Positions 18,320-25,575 of a stretch of DNA of 49,943 nucleotides are shown here, piece by piece (position 1 is the first letter of the stretch; each line of letters opens with the position of its first letter). The DNA is taken from NCBI GenBank assembly GCA_022510405.1, contig JAFLTP010000022.1, forward strand, positions 1 through 49,943, in the 5' to 3' direction. The notes beneath the pieces are model-generated. The model saw nothing but the letters and a program-made list of their open reading frames with translations, did not search any database and had not been told where the DNA came from. This stretch comes from Muribaculaceae bacterium. GTDB lineage: Bacteria > Bacteroidota > Bacteroidia > Bacteroidales > Muribaculaceae. The translations under genes were made by a program, and so were the position numbers.

Positions 18320-18745
18320 CTATTGTTGCAGGAGTTTGAAGGCTCTGGCATAGTTGTGGATTTGTTTAACCATAGCCAAGAGGCCGTTACTGCGGGTAGG
18401 CGAGAGGTGTTCCTTCAGGCCGATTTTTTCGATGAAATAAAGGTCTGAGTTGAGAATTTCGTCAGGAGTCCTGTCATTCAGTACTTTCAGCAACAAAGCT
18501 ATTATGCCCTTCACAATTAATGCGTCGGAATCTGCGTCGAAATGAATTGTCTTGTCCTCGTTGAGTTTCGCAGAAATCCAAACCCTGCTTTGACATCCTT
18601 CAATGATATTGGCAGGGATTTTTTCACTTTCGGGATAAGGTGGCAAAGTGTTGCCAAGGTCAATTATATAAGCATAGCGGTCCATCCAATCCGTGAGATC
18701 CTGGAATTCCGCAATTATTTCGTCTTGTGTTTCATTAATGGTCAT
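18320..18745 (-). CDS. sufE: SufE-family sulfur acceptor
   Basis: A 141-residue protein of the SufE family, which accepts persulfide sulfur from the cysteine desulfurase SufS and passes it to the Fe-S scaffold. The active Cys51 stands in IIEGCQSRVWI, and the C-terminal LSPTRSNGLLAMVKQI is a conserved family segment. Length is normal. No sufS, sufB, sufC or sufD is nearby, so it is detached from a suf operon. A complete promoter lies upstream at 18784-18814, and the transcript may continue into the peptide transporter. Confidence 0.92.
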   Translation of the reverse strand: MTINETQDEIIAEFQDLTDWMDRYAYIIDLGNTLPPYPESEKIPANIIEGCQSRVWISAKLNEDKTIHFDADSDALIVKGIIALLLKVLNDRTPDEILNSDLYFIEKIGLKEHLSPTRSNGLLAMVKQIHNYARAFKLLQQ

Positions 18746-18783
18746 ATTGCAGGCAAAAGGCTTTTATGCTTTTATACCATCTA

Positions 18784-18814
18784 CAAAATTAATCAAAAAC
18801 GTCAAAAGAACAAA
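18784..18814 (-). promoter_or_regulatory. Promoter of sufE
   Basis: On the minus strand TTTG (18814-18811) and TAATTTTG (18791-18784) are 19 bases apart, a full match to the Bacteroidota consensus. The leader before the sufE ATG would be about 33 bases. Confidence 0.7.
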
Positions 18815-18932
18815 AATTGGGTTATGTCCCATTATGCTGAAGATAAAAGCAAACTATATTGACATTTAAATTGTTAATGAAATAAATAGTAAACAGAGAA
18901 ATAAGAATTATCGAATTATAAAACAACCGACA

Positions 18933-19439
18933 ATGTTACAAAAAAAGATTGAGGATGCTCTCAATGAGCAAATTAATGCCGAATTTTGGTCGGCTTATCT
19001 GTATCTCTCCATGTCACTTCATTTCGAACATGAGGGAAGAAAGGGAATGGCCAATTGGTTCAGGATCCAATTCCAGGAAGAACAGGCTCACGCTCTTGCA
19101 TTGATAGATTATCTGAATGCAAGGGATGGGAAAGTGGTTTTGAAACCAATAGAAGAGGTGCCTGCAAGTTGGGATTCTCCAAAAGCTGCATTCGAGGCAA
19201 CTCTTGAACACGAAAAGAATGTCACTGCCAAAATAAACAATCTCTACGCAATGGCCGAGGAGGTTAAGGATTTTGCTACAAGACAGAAACTGAATACATT
19301 CATCGCTGAACAAGTGGAAGAGGAGGAATCTGTGAGACAGATAATAGATGATCTTACTTTAATTGGCAATGATGGAACGGGTCTACTGCAGATCGACCGT
19401 GAACTTGGAAGTCGTACATATACCGCTCCGCAGCTGTAA
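18933..19439 (+). CDS. ftnA: Ferritin, bacterial non-haem type
   Basis: A 168-residue iron-storage ferritin forming 24-subunit cages. Ferroxidase ligands are seen at Glu17 (NAEFWSAYLYLS), Glu50 and His53 (QEEQAHA), and Glu residues in ATLEHEKNVT and EQVEEEESVRQI complete the set; Tyr24 is in place. The protein ends normally. It is monocistronic: a strong rho-independent hairpin follows at 19467-19499. The divergent sufE gene makes this a small iron-related pair, but I see no Fur-type box that I could defend in the 187-base gap. Confidence 0.96.
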   Translation: MLQKKIEDALNEQINAEFWSAYLYLSMSLHFEHEGRKGMANWFRIQFQEEQAHALALIDYLNARDGKVVLKPIEEVPASWDSPKAAFEATLEHEKNVTAKINNLYAMAEEVKDFATRQKLNTFIAEQVEEEESVRQIIDDLTLIGNDGTGLLQIDRELGSRTYTAPQL

Positions 19440-19466
19440 CTCTTTCTCTATTAAGGAATAATAAAC

Positions 19467-19507
19467 AACCCCGGACATAGAATTTAAAAGTCCGGGGTTC
19501 TTAATTA
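19467..19507 (+). terminator. Terminator of the ferritin gene
   Basis: Arms 19467-19476 (AACCCCGGAC) and 19490-19499 (GTCCGGGGTT) pair perfectly over ten bases around a 13-base A/T loop, followed by CTTAATTAATAAATTT. The T tract is interrupted but the stem is very stable. Confidence 0.85.
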
Positions 19508-19537
19508 ATAAATTTATATCGTTAAGCCATCGGTTTT

Positions 19538-20764
19538 ATGATAAAGACAGGAAAAGTGCCGTTGCCTGTGTTAACTTACATCGCAATTTTGTCGGTGTGC
19601 TTTATCATAAATCTACCGGGTGTGGCAGTTGCGCCTGTGGAAGGAAAAATGAAAGAACTCCTCCACACTTCTGAACTTGAGATACAACTGCTCACCATTC
19701 TTCCTAATTTCGTTATCATTCCTTTTGTCTTGTTTGCCGGAAAACTTTCGGATTATAAGCATAAAATTCCATTGATTCTCTTTGCCCTAATATTATTCTT
19801 GGGTTGTGGGGTAGCCTATATGTTCTCCAAATCCATGACCGGGCTAATAATCATCAGTTGTTTGCTGGGGGTTGCCGATGGCATCCTTATACCTTTCGCA
19901 ATGGGATTTATAGTTAATTCGTTTGAGGGAAAATATAGAACCAGGAATCTTGGTATAAAATCAGCGACTTCCAATTTTGGTACTGTTGTGGCAAGTTTTA
20001 TAGTTGGTTTCTTGATTCAAGGTGGCAACTGGCATTTGCCATTTTTGGTTTATCTGATAGCTATAGTGCCTTTGGTTCTATGTTATTGGCTTAAGTATAT
20101 TCCGGGGTTTGGGACTGTTCCGATTTCACCCGACAAACATCAAAAGGCTTTAGGGGTTTCAAATGAAAAAGGTATAGAATATGGGAAAATTTGGGGACTG
20201 ATTGGCAACAATGTATTTTTCACTTTCATTACCTTCACGTTGGTTATTTATCTCCCACAATTGCTTCAGAATTATGGTTGGAATCCGAAAATTTCAGGAG
20301 AGATAACAGCTTTCTTTTTCATCTTTGTGCTTTTGGCAGGTTTTATTTTGGAGAAATTCATAAAAACCTTCCGCTCCTTTGTTTTCCCTTTATTGGGACT
20401 CTTTCTAATTATCGGTTTAGCATTTTTCGTTTTTATTAAAGCGGAATGGGCTATGTATTGCGGAAGTGTTTTGGTTGGTGTGGCATTCGGAATATTCCAA
20501 CCGTTGATATATGATAAGACCAGTTATGCAGTCACCGATCCCAAGAAAAACATATTCGGACTCTCTTTGGTGCTCACAGCCCTCTATATCGGCATAGCGA
20601 TTGAACCATTTATCATTACCGCAATAAAAGATATTTTCCTTATTAAAGATGAAAATCATTTCGCATTTTCATTAGGTTTTTGTCTTGCCATAGTCTATCT
20701 TATTCTCTCATTTTTCTGCCGACGTCGTTTCACCTTCTCGATAGAACCTTCTTATTATTCTTAG
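19538..20764 (+). CDS. Major facilitator superfamily transporter
   Basis: A 408-residue inner-membrane protein with about 12 hydrophobic segments. The loop between helices 2 and 3 reads AGKLSDYKHK, the MFS motif A position, and helix 4-5 region has LLGVADGILIPFAMGF. The substrate cannot be read from sequence; the proteins I know with this start (LPGVAVAP just after helix 1) are uncharacterised Bacteroidales drug/sugar-type exporters. It begins 31 bases after the ferritin terminator with no recognisable promoter, and is followed by recX. The C-terminus ends with basic residues typical of the cytoplasmic side. Confidence 0.85.
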   Translation: MIKTGKVPLPVLTYIAILSVCFIINLPGVAVAPVEGKMKELLHTSELEIQLLTILPNFVIIPFVLFAGKLSDYKHKIPLILFALILFLGCGVAYMFSKSMTGLIIISCLLGVADGILIPFAMGFIVNSFEGKYRTRNLGIKSATSNFGTVVASFIVGFLIQGGNWHLPFLVYLIAIVPLVLCYWLKYIPGFGTVPISPDKHQKALGVSNEKGIEYGKIWGLIGNNVFFTFITFTLVIYLPQLLQNYGWNPKISGEITAFFFIFVLLAGFILEKFIKTFRSFVFPLLGLFLIIGLAFFVFIKAEWAMYCGSVLVGVAFGIFQPLIYDKTSYAVTDPKKNIFGLSLVLTALYIGIAIEPFIITAIKDIFLIKDENHFAFSLGFCLAIVYLILSFFCRRRFTFSIEPSYYS

Positions 20765-20823
20765 TTCCCATTAACAATTTATGTTGAATTTTGATTATTT
20801 TTGGGATTGGAATCGAGGAGAAT

Positions 20824-21321
20824 ATGAAAAAAGAGGTAACTAAAGAGAAAGCGTTGGAAAGACTGGAAGGACTTTGTAGCCGAAGCGAACAATGCGAATT
20901 CGATCTCAACAGGAAGATGATCAATTGGGGATTGTCGTCTGCCAACCGTAAGGAAATAATGGAATCTTTGAGAGATAACCGTTATGTTGATGATAGCCGT
21001 TTCGCAAGAAGTTTTACCAACGACAAAGCCCGCTTTTCATCCTGGGGTCCCAACAAAATCAGAATGGAATTGATAAAACGCAGGTTGCCCTCCTCGATAA
21101 TAACAGAATCGCTAAGAAATGTAGAACCTGAGGTATGGAAGGAAGGGCTTCTCAAGAATGCCCTTTCCAAAGCAAAGAATTTAGACTTGACAGGAGAGGA
21201 GGGTTGGAAAAACCGACAGAAACTTTTCCGTTATATAGTAGGAAGAGGATTCCCTTCTTCCTCGGCATCAAAGGCTGTGAACTTAATGAAAAAACGTCAG
21301 GAAGAAGCATCGGATGATTAA
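20824..21321 (+). CDS. recX: Regulatory protein RecX
   Basis: A 165-residue RecX, which modulates RecA filament activity. It is built of helical repeats: RSEQCEFDLNRKMINWGLSS, RYVDDSRFARSFTNDKAR and WGPNKIRMELIKRRLPSSII are the characteristic repeat segments. The ATG at 20824 was chosen because GAGGAG stands six bases before it, an unusually good Shine-Dalgarno site for this genome, and it removes an 11-residue N-terminal extension that looks unlike the family. The last eight bases overlap the start of comF. recA itself is not in the window. Confidence 0.9.
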   Translation: MKKEVTKEKALERLEGLCSRSEQCEFDLNRKMINWGLSSANRKEIMESLRDNRYVDDSRFARSFTNDKARFSSWGPNKIRMELIKRRLPSSIITESLRNVEPEVWKEGLLKNALSKAKNLDLTGEEGWKNRQKLFRYIVGRGFPSSSASKAVNLMKKRQEEASDD

Positions 21322-22006
21322 GCGATGGTTAAAAGATATATTAAACCTTGTTTATCCGGCAGAGTGCCATCTTTGTGGGAATGCTTTGTCTCCCTCAGAA
21401 AGGTTCATATGTAATCCATGCATTGAAACATTACCTCGAACCGGATATCATCGACATCTTCGCAATCCCATGGAAGAAAGATTTGCCGGTCATTTTCCCT
21501 TTGTGGCGGCGACCGGTCACTTTTTTTATTCGAGGGATTCATCCTTGGCACAACTTATTCAGGATATGAAGTATCGTAATTTCCCATCGATTGGTGATAA
21601 GTTGGGAGAAATTGCCGGGAAGGAACTTTATATTTCGGGATTTCTGAATGATATAGATGTGATTGTACCGGTTCCGATGCATTTTATAAAGCGATCTAAA
21701 AGAGGTTATAATCAAGTAGACCATATCGCTGAGGGAATAAGCAAAGCTACCGGTATTGAGGTAGAAAATGCCTTAAAAATGACAAGGCAAAGAAAGACAC
21801 AAACATCACTGAGTCGAACAGAACGACTCACAAATGCGGAATCACTATTTTGTGCAAGAAAAAATATTAATCTAAATGGTCGTGGTGTATTGTTGGTTGA
21901 CGATATCTGTACCACCGGAGCCACTCTTGGAGCTGCAGCCAATGCTGTGACAGATTCATTTCCAGAGACAAGGCTATATCTATTTTCGCTCGCAGTGACT
22001 TTCTAA
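21314..22006 (+). CDS. ComF-family phosphoribosyltransferase-like protein
   Basis: A 230-residue ComF/GntX-type protein. The N-terminal zinc finger uses Cys18, Cys21, Cys33 and Cys36 (ECHLCG and FICNPC), and the C-terminal half is a type I phosphoribosyltransferase fold with the PRPP loop VDDICTTGATLG near residue 197. The motif KRSKRGYNQVDHIAEGISKA is diagnostic of the family. These proteins are implicated in DNA uptake or purine salvage, but the role in Bacteroidales is not established. It overlaps recX by eight bases, so the two are translationally coupled. Confidence 0.9.
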   Translation: MIKRWLKDILNLVYPAECHLCGNALSPSERFICNPCIETLPRTGYHRHLRNPMEERFAGHFPFVAATGHFFYSRDSSLAQLIQDMKYRNFPSIGDKLGEIAGKELYISGFLNDIDVIVPVPMHFIKRSKRGYNQVDHIAEGISKATGIEVENALKMTRQRKTQTSLSRTERLTNAESLFCARKNINLNGRGVLLVDDICTTGATLGAAANAVTDSFPETRLYLFSLAVTF

Positions 22007-22018
22007 CTTGTTTTTTCT

Positions 22019-22050
22019 ATTGCGTATATTGGTTCAATAGTGTATATTTG
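22019..22050 (+). promoter_or_regulatory. Promoter of pyrE
   Basis: TATATTTG at 22043-22050 is an exact -7 match; ATTG at 22019-22022, 20 bases upstream, is a one-mismatch -33. The start would be near 22056, placing the hairpin at 22060-22076 at the very 5' end of the message. Confidence 0.6.
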
Positions 22051-22059
22051 CAGATTGTA

Positions 22060-22076
22060 GGGAAAGGCCCTTTCCC
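22060..22076 (+). promoter_or_regulatory. Perfect hairpin at the 5' end of the pyrE leader
   Basis: GGGAAAG (22060-22066) and CTTTCCC (22070-22076) form a 7-bp stem with the 3-base loop GCC. It lies ten bases after the -7 box and 44 bases before the pyrE ATG, with AT-rich sequence between. It may stabilise the RNA end or respond to pyrimidine state; no T run follows, so it is not a clear terminator. Confidence 0.55.
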
Positions 22077-22120
22077 GAAACCATATATATTCATTTTTAA
22101 TAAAAATAAAACCATCTGTT

Positions 22121-22765
22121 ATGAAGACCACAGAAAAACTGTTAGCCGAGAAACTTCTTCAGATCAGTGCAATCAAGCTCCAACCGCAAAATCCATTTGT
22201 ATGGGCCTCAGGTTGGAACTCACCTATATATAATGACAATCGCCGAATTTTGTCTTATCCCGATATCCGAAATTTTGTTAAAGTGGAATACGCCAAGGCC
22301 ATATTGGAAAACTTCCCGGAGGTTGAGGCAATTGCCGGAGTCGCGATGGGTGCAATCGCAATCGGTGCCATTGTAGCCGACACATTGGGTCTTCCTTATG
22401 TCTATGTACGCGACACGCCTAAAGACCATGGTTTGGAAAACAGCATAGAAGGTAACTTAAAACCCGGAACTAAGGTAGTTGTTATAGAAGACCTCGTCTC
22501 AACCGGTGGAAGTTCTTTAAAGACAGTGGAACTTCTTCAGAATTATGGTACCGAGGTTATAGGCATGACTTGTCTTTTCAACTATAAGTTCCCGATGGCA
22601 GTGAAACGTTTCCATGAGGCTAATATCACTTTGGTGTCATTGTGTGACTATTCCACAATGATAGAAGTGGCAGAGGCCACAAAATTTATCAGCAAGTCGG
22701 AAGCAGAAACCCTTCGTGAATGGCGGGAAGATCCGGCCGGATGGATGCCTGACATTAAGGAATGA
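22121..22765 (+). CDS. pyrE: Orotate phosphoribosyltransferase
   Basis: PyrE transfers the ribose-phosphate of PRPP to orotate, giving OMP in de novo pyrimidine synthesis. The 214-residue protein shows FVWASGWNSPIYNDNR near the N-terminus, GVAMGAIAIG (about 73-82), YVRDTPKDHGLENSIEG (the flexible loop with the catalytic Lys, 95-111) and the PRPP motif VVVIEDLVSTGGSS (119-132). It has its own promoter and structured leader. After the stop codon GT dinucleotides recur every seven bases three times, a degenerate version of the repeat arrays found behind other genes. The SRPBCC gene follows after 67 bases. Confidence 0.95.
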   Translation: MKTTEKLLAEKLLQISAIKLQPQNPFVWASGWNSPIYNDNRRILSYPDIRNFVKVEYAKAILENFPEVEAIAGVAMGAIAIGAIVADTLGLPYVYVRDTPKDHGLENSIEGNLKPGTKVVVIEDLVSTGGSSLKTVELLQNYGTEVIGMTCLFNYKFPMAVKRFHEANITLVSLCDYSTMIEVAEATKFISKSEAETLREWREDPAGWMPDIKE

Positions 22766-22791
22766 CAAAAGTGACCAGTCCCAAGTGTTAG
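22766..22791 (+). repeat. Degenerate heptamer repeat after the pyrE stop
   Basis: From the stop codon the sequence splits into CAAAAGT, GACCAGT, CCCAAGT, GTTAGAT, with AGT recurring exactly every seven bases. The polarity (GT then five other bases on the coding strand) agrees with the arrays behind queC, gldM, cysS, lolD and the rRNA methyltransferase gene. Confidence 0.4.
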
Positions 22792-22832
22792 ATTATTATC
22801 ACTCACCTCAAACATTTCACAATTCATAAGCC

Positions 22833-23270
22833 ATGTCAATCTACAGTTCAGATAAAATATCTTTAAACGCATCAGCCACATCAGTGTATGATAAATTGTC
22901 GAACCTTGAGAATCTTCAGGGTATGCTTGATAAAGTGCCGGCAGACAAAATTCCTGAGGACAAACGGCAGATGTTTGAAAATATAAAGATTACTCCCGAT
23001 ACAATTGAGGTGCCCGGGGGTCCAATGGGAAATCTTCTTTTCCGAGTGACGGAACGTAAATCGCCGTCATTGATCAAACTTAGAGGAGAAGGTATTCCAA
23101 TCGAGATGTCACTGGTTTTACATATCGAACCATTGACTGAATCCTCATCAACAGCTACTGTGGATATCGATATCAATATCCCTGCAATGCTTAAGCCAAT
23201 GATAGGAGGTCAAATACAAAAGATAGCCAATCAGTTTGGTGACGTACTTGGTGCTATCCCTTTTGCATGA
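22833..23270 (+). CDS. SRPBCC-fold protein (polyketide cyclase/START-like)
   Basis: A 145-residue protein with no signal peptide. The order of predicted strands and the long C-terminal helix (MIGGQIQKIANQFGDVLGAI) fit the SRPBCC hydrophobic-ligand-binding fold. A segment around residues 25-60 is rich in charged residues (DKVPADKIPEDKRQMFENIK). No catalytic residues can be assigned, and the ligand is unknown. Its stop overlaps the start of the Rieske-like lipoprotein by four bases (ATGA), so the two are probably made together. Confidence 0.72.
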   Translation: MSIYSSDKISLNASATSVYDKLSNLENLQGMLDKVPADKIPEDKRQMFENIKITPDTIEVPGGPMGNLLFRVTERKSPSLIKLRGEGIPIEMSLVLHIEPLTESSSTATVDIDINIPAMLKPMIGGQIQKIANQFGDVLGAIPFA

Positions 23271-23800
23271 GATATTACACACGGTTAAATATTGTAACTA
23301 TTTGTTTATTGGGATTTCTGATATTGCAAAGTTGCCAAAGCGTTGACAACAACAGAATTCCCAATATGGTTGTAAATATTTCTTTCGCGGATGCCGGAGT
23401 ATGGAACACTTACGGAGTTGCCGGATTCGGAAGCAACCGAAATTTCATATATAATGTTTCAGGGTCTTCCCAACCAACCGGATTCCCTTACAAACACGGA
23501 AGTGCCACCGGTTTTGGAGGGGTGCTTCTCATTGAAGGTATAGATGCGTTCAATCCGGCTGTGGCTGTTCCCCTTGCATATGATCTTGCATGCCCGGTGG
23601 AAAGGAAAGCCAATATTCGCGTTCATATAGACACAGATACATATGTAGCTATATGCAACGAATGCAACTCCACCTATGATGTAACAATGGGAGGTGGAGC
23701 CCCGCTCAGTGGGGAGGCAGTTACCGGAAAATATAAATATGCCTTGAAATCTTACAAAGTAATACCCAATGGCAACGGAGGGTATTACATCACTAACTGA
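23267..23800 (+). CDS. Rieske-like lipoprotein lacking the cluster histidines
   Basis: A 177-residue lipoprotein with lipobox LQSC (Cys23). The segment GVWNTYGVAGFGSNRNFIYN, the GFGGVLLIEGID strand, AYDLACPVE, ICNECNSTYDVTMGGGAP and the closing YKYALKSYKV follow the order of Rieske-type [2Fe-2S] domains. In a functional Rieske site the two loops are CxH and CxxH; here they are Cys109-Pro and Cys130-x-x-Cys133 with no histidine, so a normal Rieske cluster cannot form, though three cysteines remain. The family is common in Bacteroidales by my recollection and its function is unknown to me. It overlaps the SRPBCC gene. Confidence 0.65.
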   Translation: MRYYTRLNIVTICLLGFLILQSCQSVDNNRIPNMVVNISFADAGVWNTYGVAGFGSNRNFIYNVSGSSQPTGFPYKHGSATGFGGVLLIEGIDAFNPAVAVPLAYDLACPVERKANIRVHIDTDTYVAICNECNSTYDVTMGGGAPLSGEAVTGKYKYALKSYKVIPNGNGGYYITN

Positions 23801-23816
23801 GAAACGAACAGAGAGT

Positions 23817-24476
23817 ATGGTGATGGGCTTTTTTGAAAGTCTTTTCTATACAATATGGAGAGGAGTGGCGATTGGAATCCTGATATCAGCCCCAATGGGG
23901 CCGGTGGGAATCCTATGCATCCAACGAACCCTTGACAAAGGCAGAAAAACAGGGCTATACACAGGGGTCGGAGCCGCAATATCCGACCTTTTTTATTGTA
24001 TACTCACCGGTTTCGGTCTCTCTTTTATAGAAGAATTTCTGGAAAGAAACCAAAATATCATACAATTGGTAGGTAGTGTGGTTCTTATCGCTTTCGCCAT
24101 ATATCTTTTCAAGAAGAACCCGGCTTCTTCGTTAAAGACACCCGAACAGGAAAGCGCGCAAATATCTCCCCATAAAAACATTCTCGGCGGTTTTCTCTTC
24201 ACGTTCTCCAATCCGTTGATTCTCTTTTTGATTATAGGTCTTTTCGCCAGGTTTAACTTCTCCATACCTGAAATCAGTTTCTATTATTACATAGCGGGTT
24301 ATGCAGCAATTTTTTTGGGAGCGATATTATGGTGGCAATTCGTCACATTTTCAGTGAATAAATTGCGGGCCCATTTCAATGTCAGGAGTATGTGGCTCAT
24401 CAATAAAATAATAGGTGTTATTATATTGATTTTCGCCATCGTAGGTATCGTGACGGCTATCACCAATATGGTATGA
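23817..24476 (+). CDS. LysE/RhtB-type amino-acid exporter family protein
   Basis: A 219-residue inner-membrane protein. ISAPMGPVGILCIQRTLDKG with the following GLYTGVGAAISDLFYCILTGFG is the classic LysE-superfamily N-terminus, and six hydrophobic segments can be counted. The middle loop (KTPEQESAQISPHK) is cytoplasmic-type. The exported compound cannot be told. I placed the start at ATG 23817; ATG 23823 is equally possible, and the in-frame ATG at 23769 would sit inside the lipoprotein gene. The next gene begins one base after its stop. Confidence 0.82.
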   Translation: MVMGFFESLFYTIWRGVAIGILISAPMGPVGILCIQRTLDKGRKTGLYTGVGAAISDLFYCILTGFGLSFIEEFLERNQNIIQLVGSVVLIAFAIYLFKKNPASSLKTPEQESAQISPHKNILGGFLFTFSNPLILFLIIGLFARFNFSIPEISFYYYIAGYAAIFLGAILWWQFVTFSVNKLRAHFNVRSMWLINKIIGVIILIFAIVGIVTAITNMV

Positions 24477-24477
24477 T

Positions 24478-25530
24478 ATGGGAACCCGAGTAATTGTTTT
24501 TGTTCTATTGCTTTTGTCAATTGGAATTAATATAGAATCCAAAACCCTCAATTGGAACCGGGGTAGAGGGTATGAACCTTTCCTTTATGCAATGACCGAA
24601 GGGATTTTAATCGATAATTCCACCGACACTTTGAAATATGATTATGTAAGGCTGCCTAATCCTACCCAAGAATTCAGTTTGAGGTTCAGAGGTAAAAATA
24701 TAAACGGAAATCCTCTGAAAAAATATTCCTATGTAACCGGGGATGGTAAAAAGATCGATGTAAAAGATCCTCACTGGGGATTCTTTATTACCTGTGAAAA
24801 AGACACCATGATTTTTTCAGTTAAGGGAAATGAAATTCAATTAGCTACCGAATCTCTTCCCTGTCTTGAAATTTCATATTATAATCTTGGTAAAGGAACT
24901 AAGGAAACTATCAATCTTCGGGATAAAGTAAATCCATATGACGGTGATAACATTTGGCAGATAAAAACTAATGATAATAATTTGCAATTATTTGTTGGGG
25001 ATAAGAGTTTGAATCAGGTCTATGAATGTAGAGCGGAATCCCCGATAACCCGATTCGGTTTCTTTGCCGGCTGGGGTGCCGGAATCTTAATTTCCGATAT
25101 ACAGGCAGAGTATGACGAAGGATCGGTGGCAGATAGGAACTGCAATTTTATGGAGGAAATAGAGGATTACCTGAATGAAAGCGAAGACCCTATGGAGGGT
25201 TATTGGACTCTTTTCGACAGGGAACTCGAGGAATCCTTGATAAAACTCGGTGGAAGATATGATTTGGTTTGTGTCAAGGAAGGTGAAGGATATGTGTTTC
25301 TATATTTAGATGGAGCCAATGTGAATTCCCAAAATTGGAAACCCGGAGATCTTAAAGCTACCCTCATTCCCACTCCTTTTTCTGATATTTACGAAGTGGA
25401 ATGGATAGATGCAGTTAAAGAACAAATGACTCAAGATATAAAGGCACAAAAAGGAGAAGGGGATACTCTTTCCATTCAGTTTCCCTACCAGTCATCAAAA
25501 ATTCGGTTAAGAAAAATCCCCAAATCCTAA
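24478..25530 (+). CDS. Exported protein of unknown function
   Basis: A 350-residue protein with a signal peptide (MGTRVIVFVLLLLSIGINIE, cut probably near SKT). I recognise no family. The mature part is rich in aromatic and acidic residues, with strand-like alternation such as FGFFAGWGAGILISDIQAEY, which recalls a lectin-like jelly-roll strand pair, and a C-terminal half with WTLFDRELEESLIKLGG-type sequence that looks like a separate small domain. Four cysteines are scattered without a CxxC. It starts one base after the LysE-type gene, so it is part of the SRPBCC/lipoprotein/LysE transcript. Confidence 0.7.
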   Translation: MGTRVIVFVLLLLSIGINIESKTLNWNRGRGYEPFLYAMTEGILIDNSTDTLKYDYVRLPNPTQEFSLRFRGKNINGNPLKKYSYVTGDGKKIDVKDPHWGFFITCEKDTMIFSVKGNEIQLATESLPCLEISYYNLGKGTKETINLRDKVNPYDGDNIWQIKTNDNNLQLFVGDKSLNQVYECRAESPITRFGFFAGWGAGILISDIQAEYDEGSVADRNCNFMEEIEDYLNESEDPMEGYWTLFDRELEESLIKLGGRYDLVCVKEGEGYVFLYLDGANVNSQNWKPGDLKATLIPTPFSDIYEVEWIDAVKEQMTQDIKAQKGEGDTLSIQFPYQSSKIRLRKIPKS

Positions 25531-25531
25531 C

Positions 25532-25565
25532 CTCAATCCCTAATTTCTTATCCCTTATATTTTCC
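25532..25565 (-). repeat. Degenerate heptamer repeat after the TPM gene
   Basis: Downstream of the TPM stop, the coding (minus) strand can be split into AAGGGAT, AAGAAAT, TAGGGAT and TGAGGTT, with GG or GA recurring at 7- or 14-base spacing. It lacks the GT phase of the clear arrays, so the assignment is tentative. Confidence 0.3.
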
Positions 25566-25575
25566 CGATATCAAA

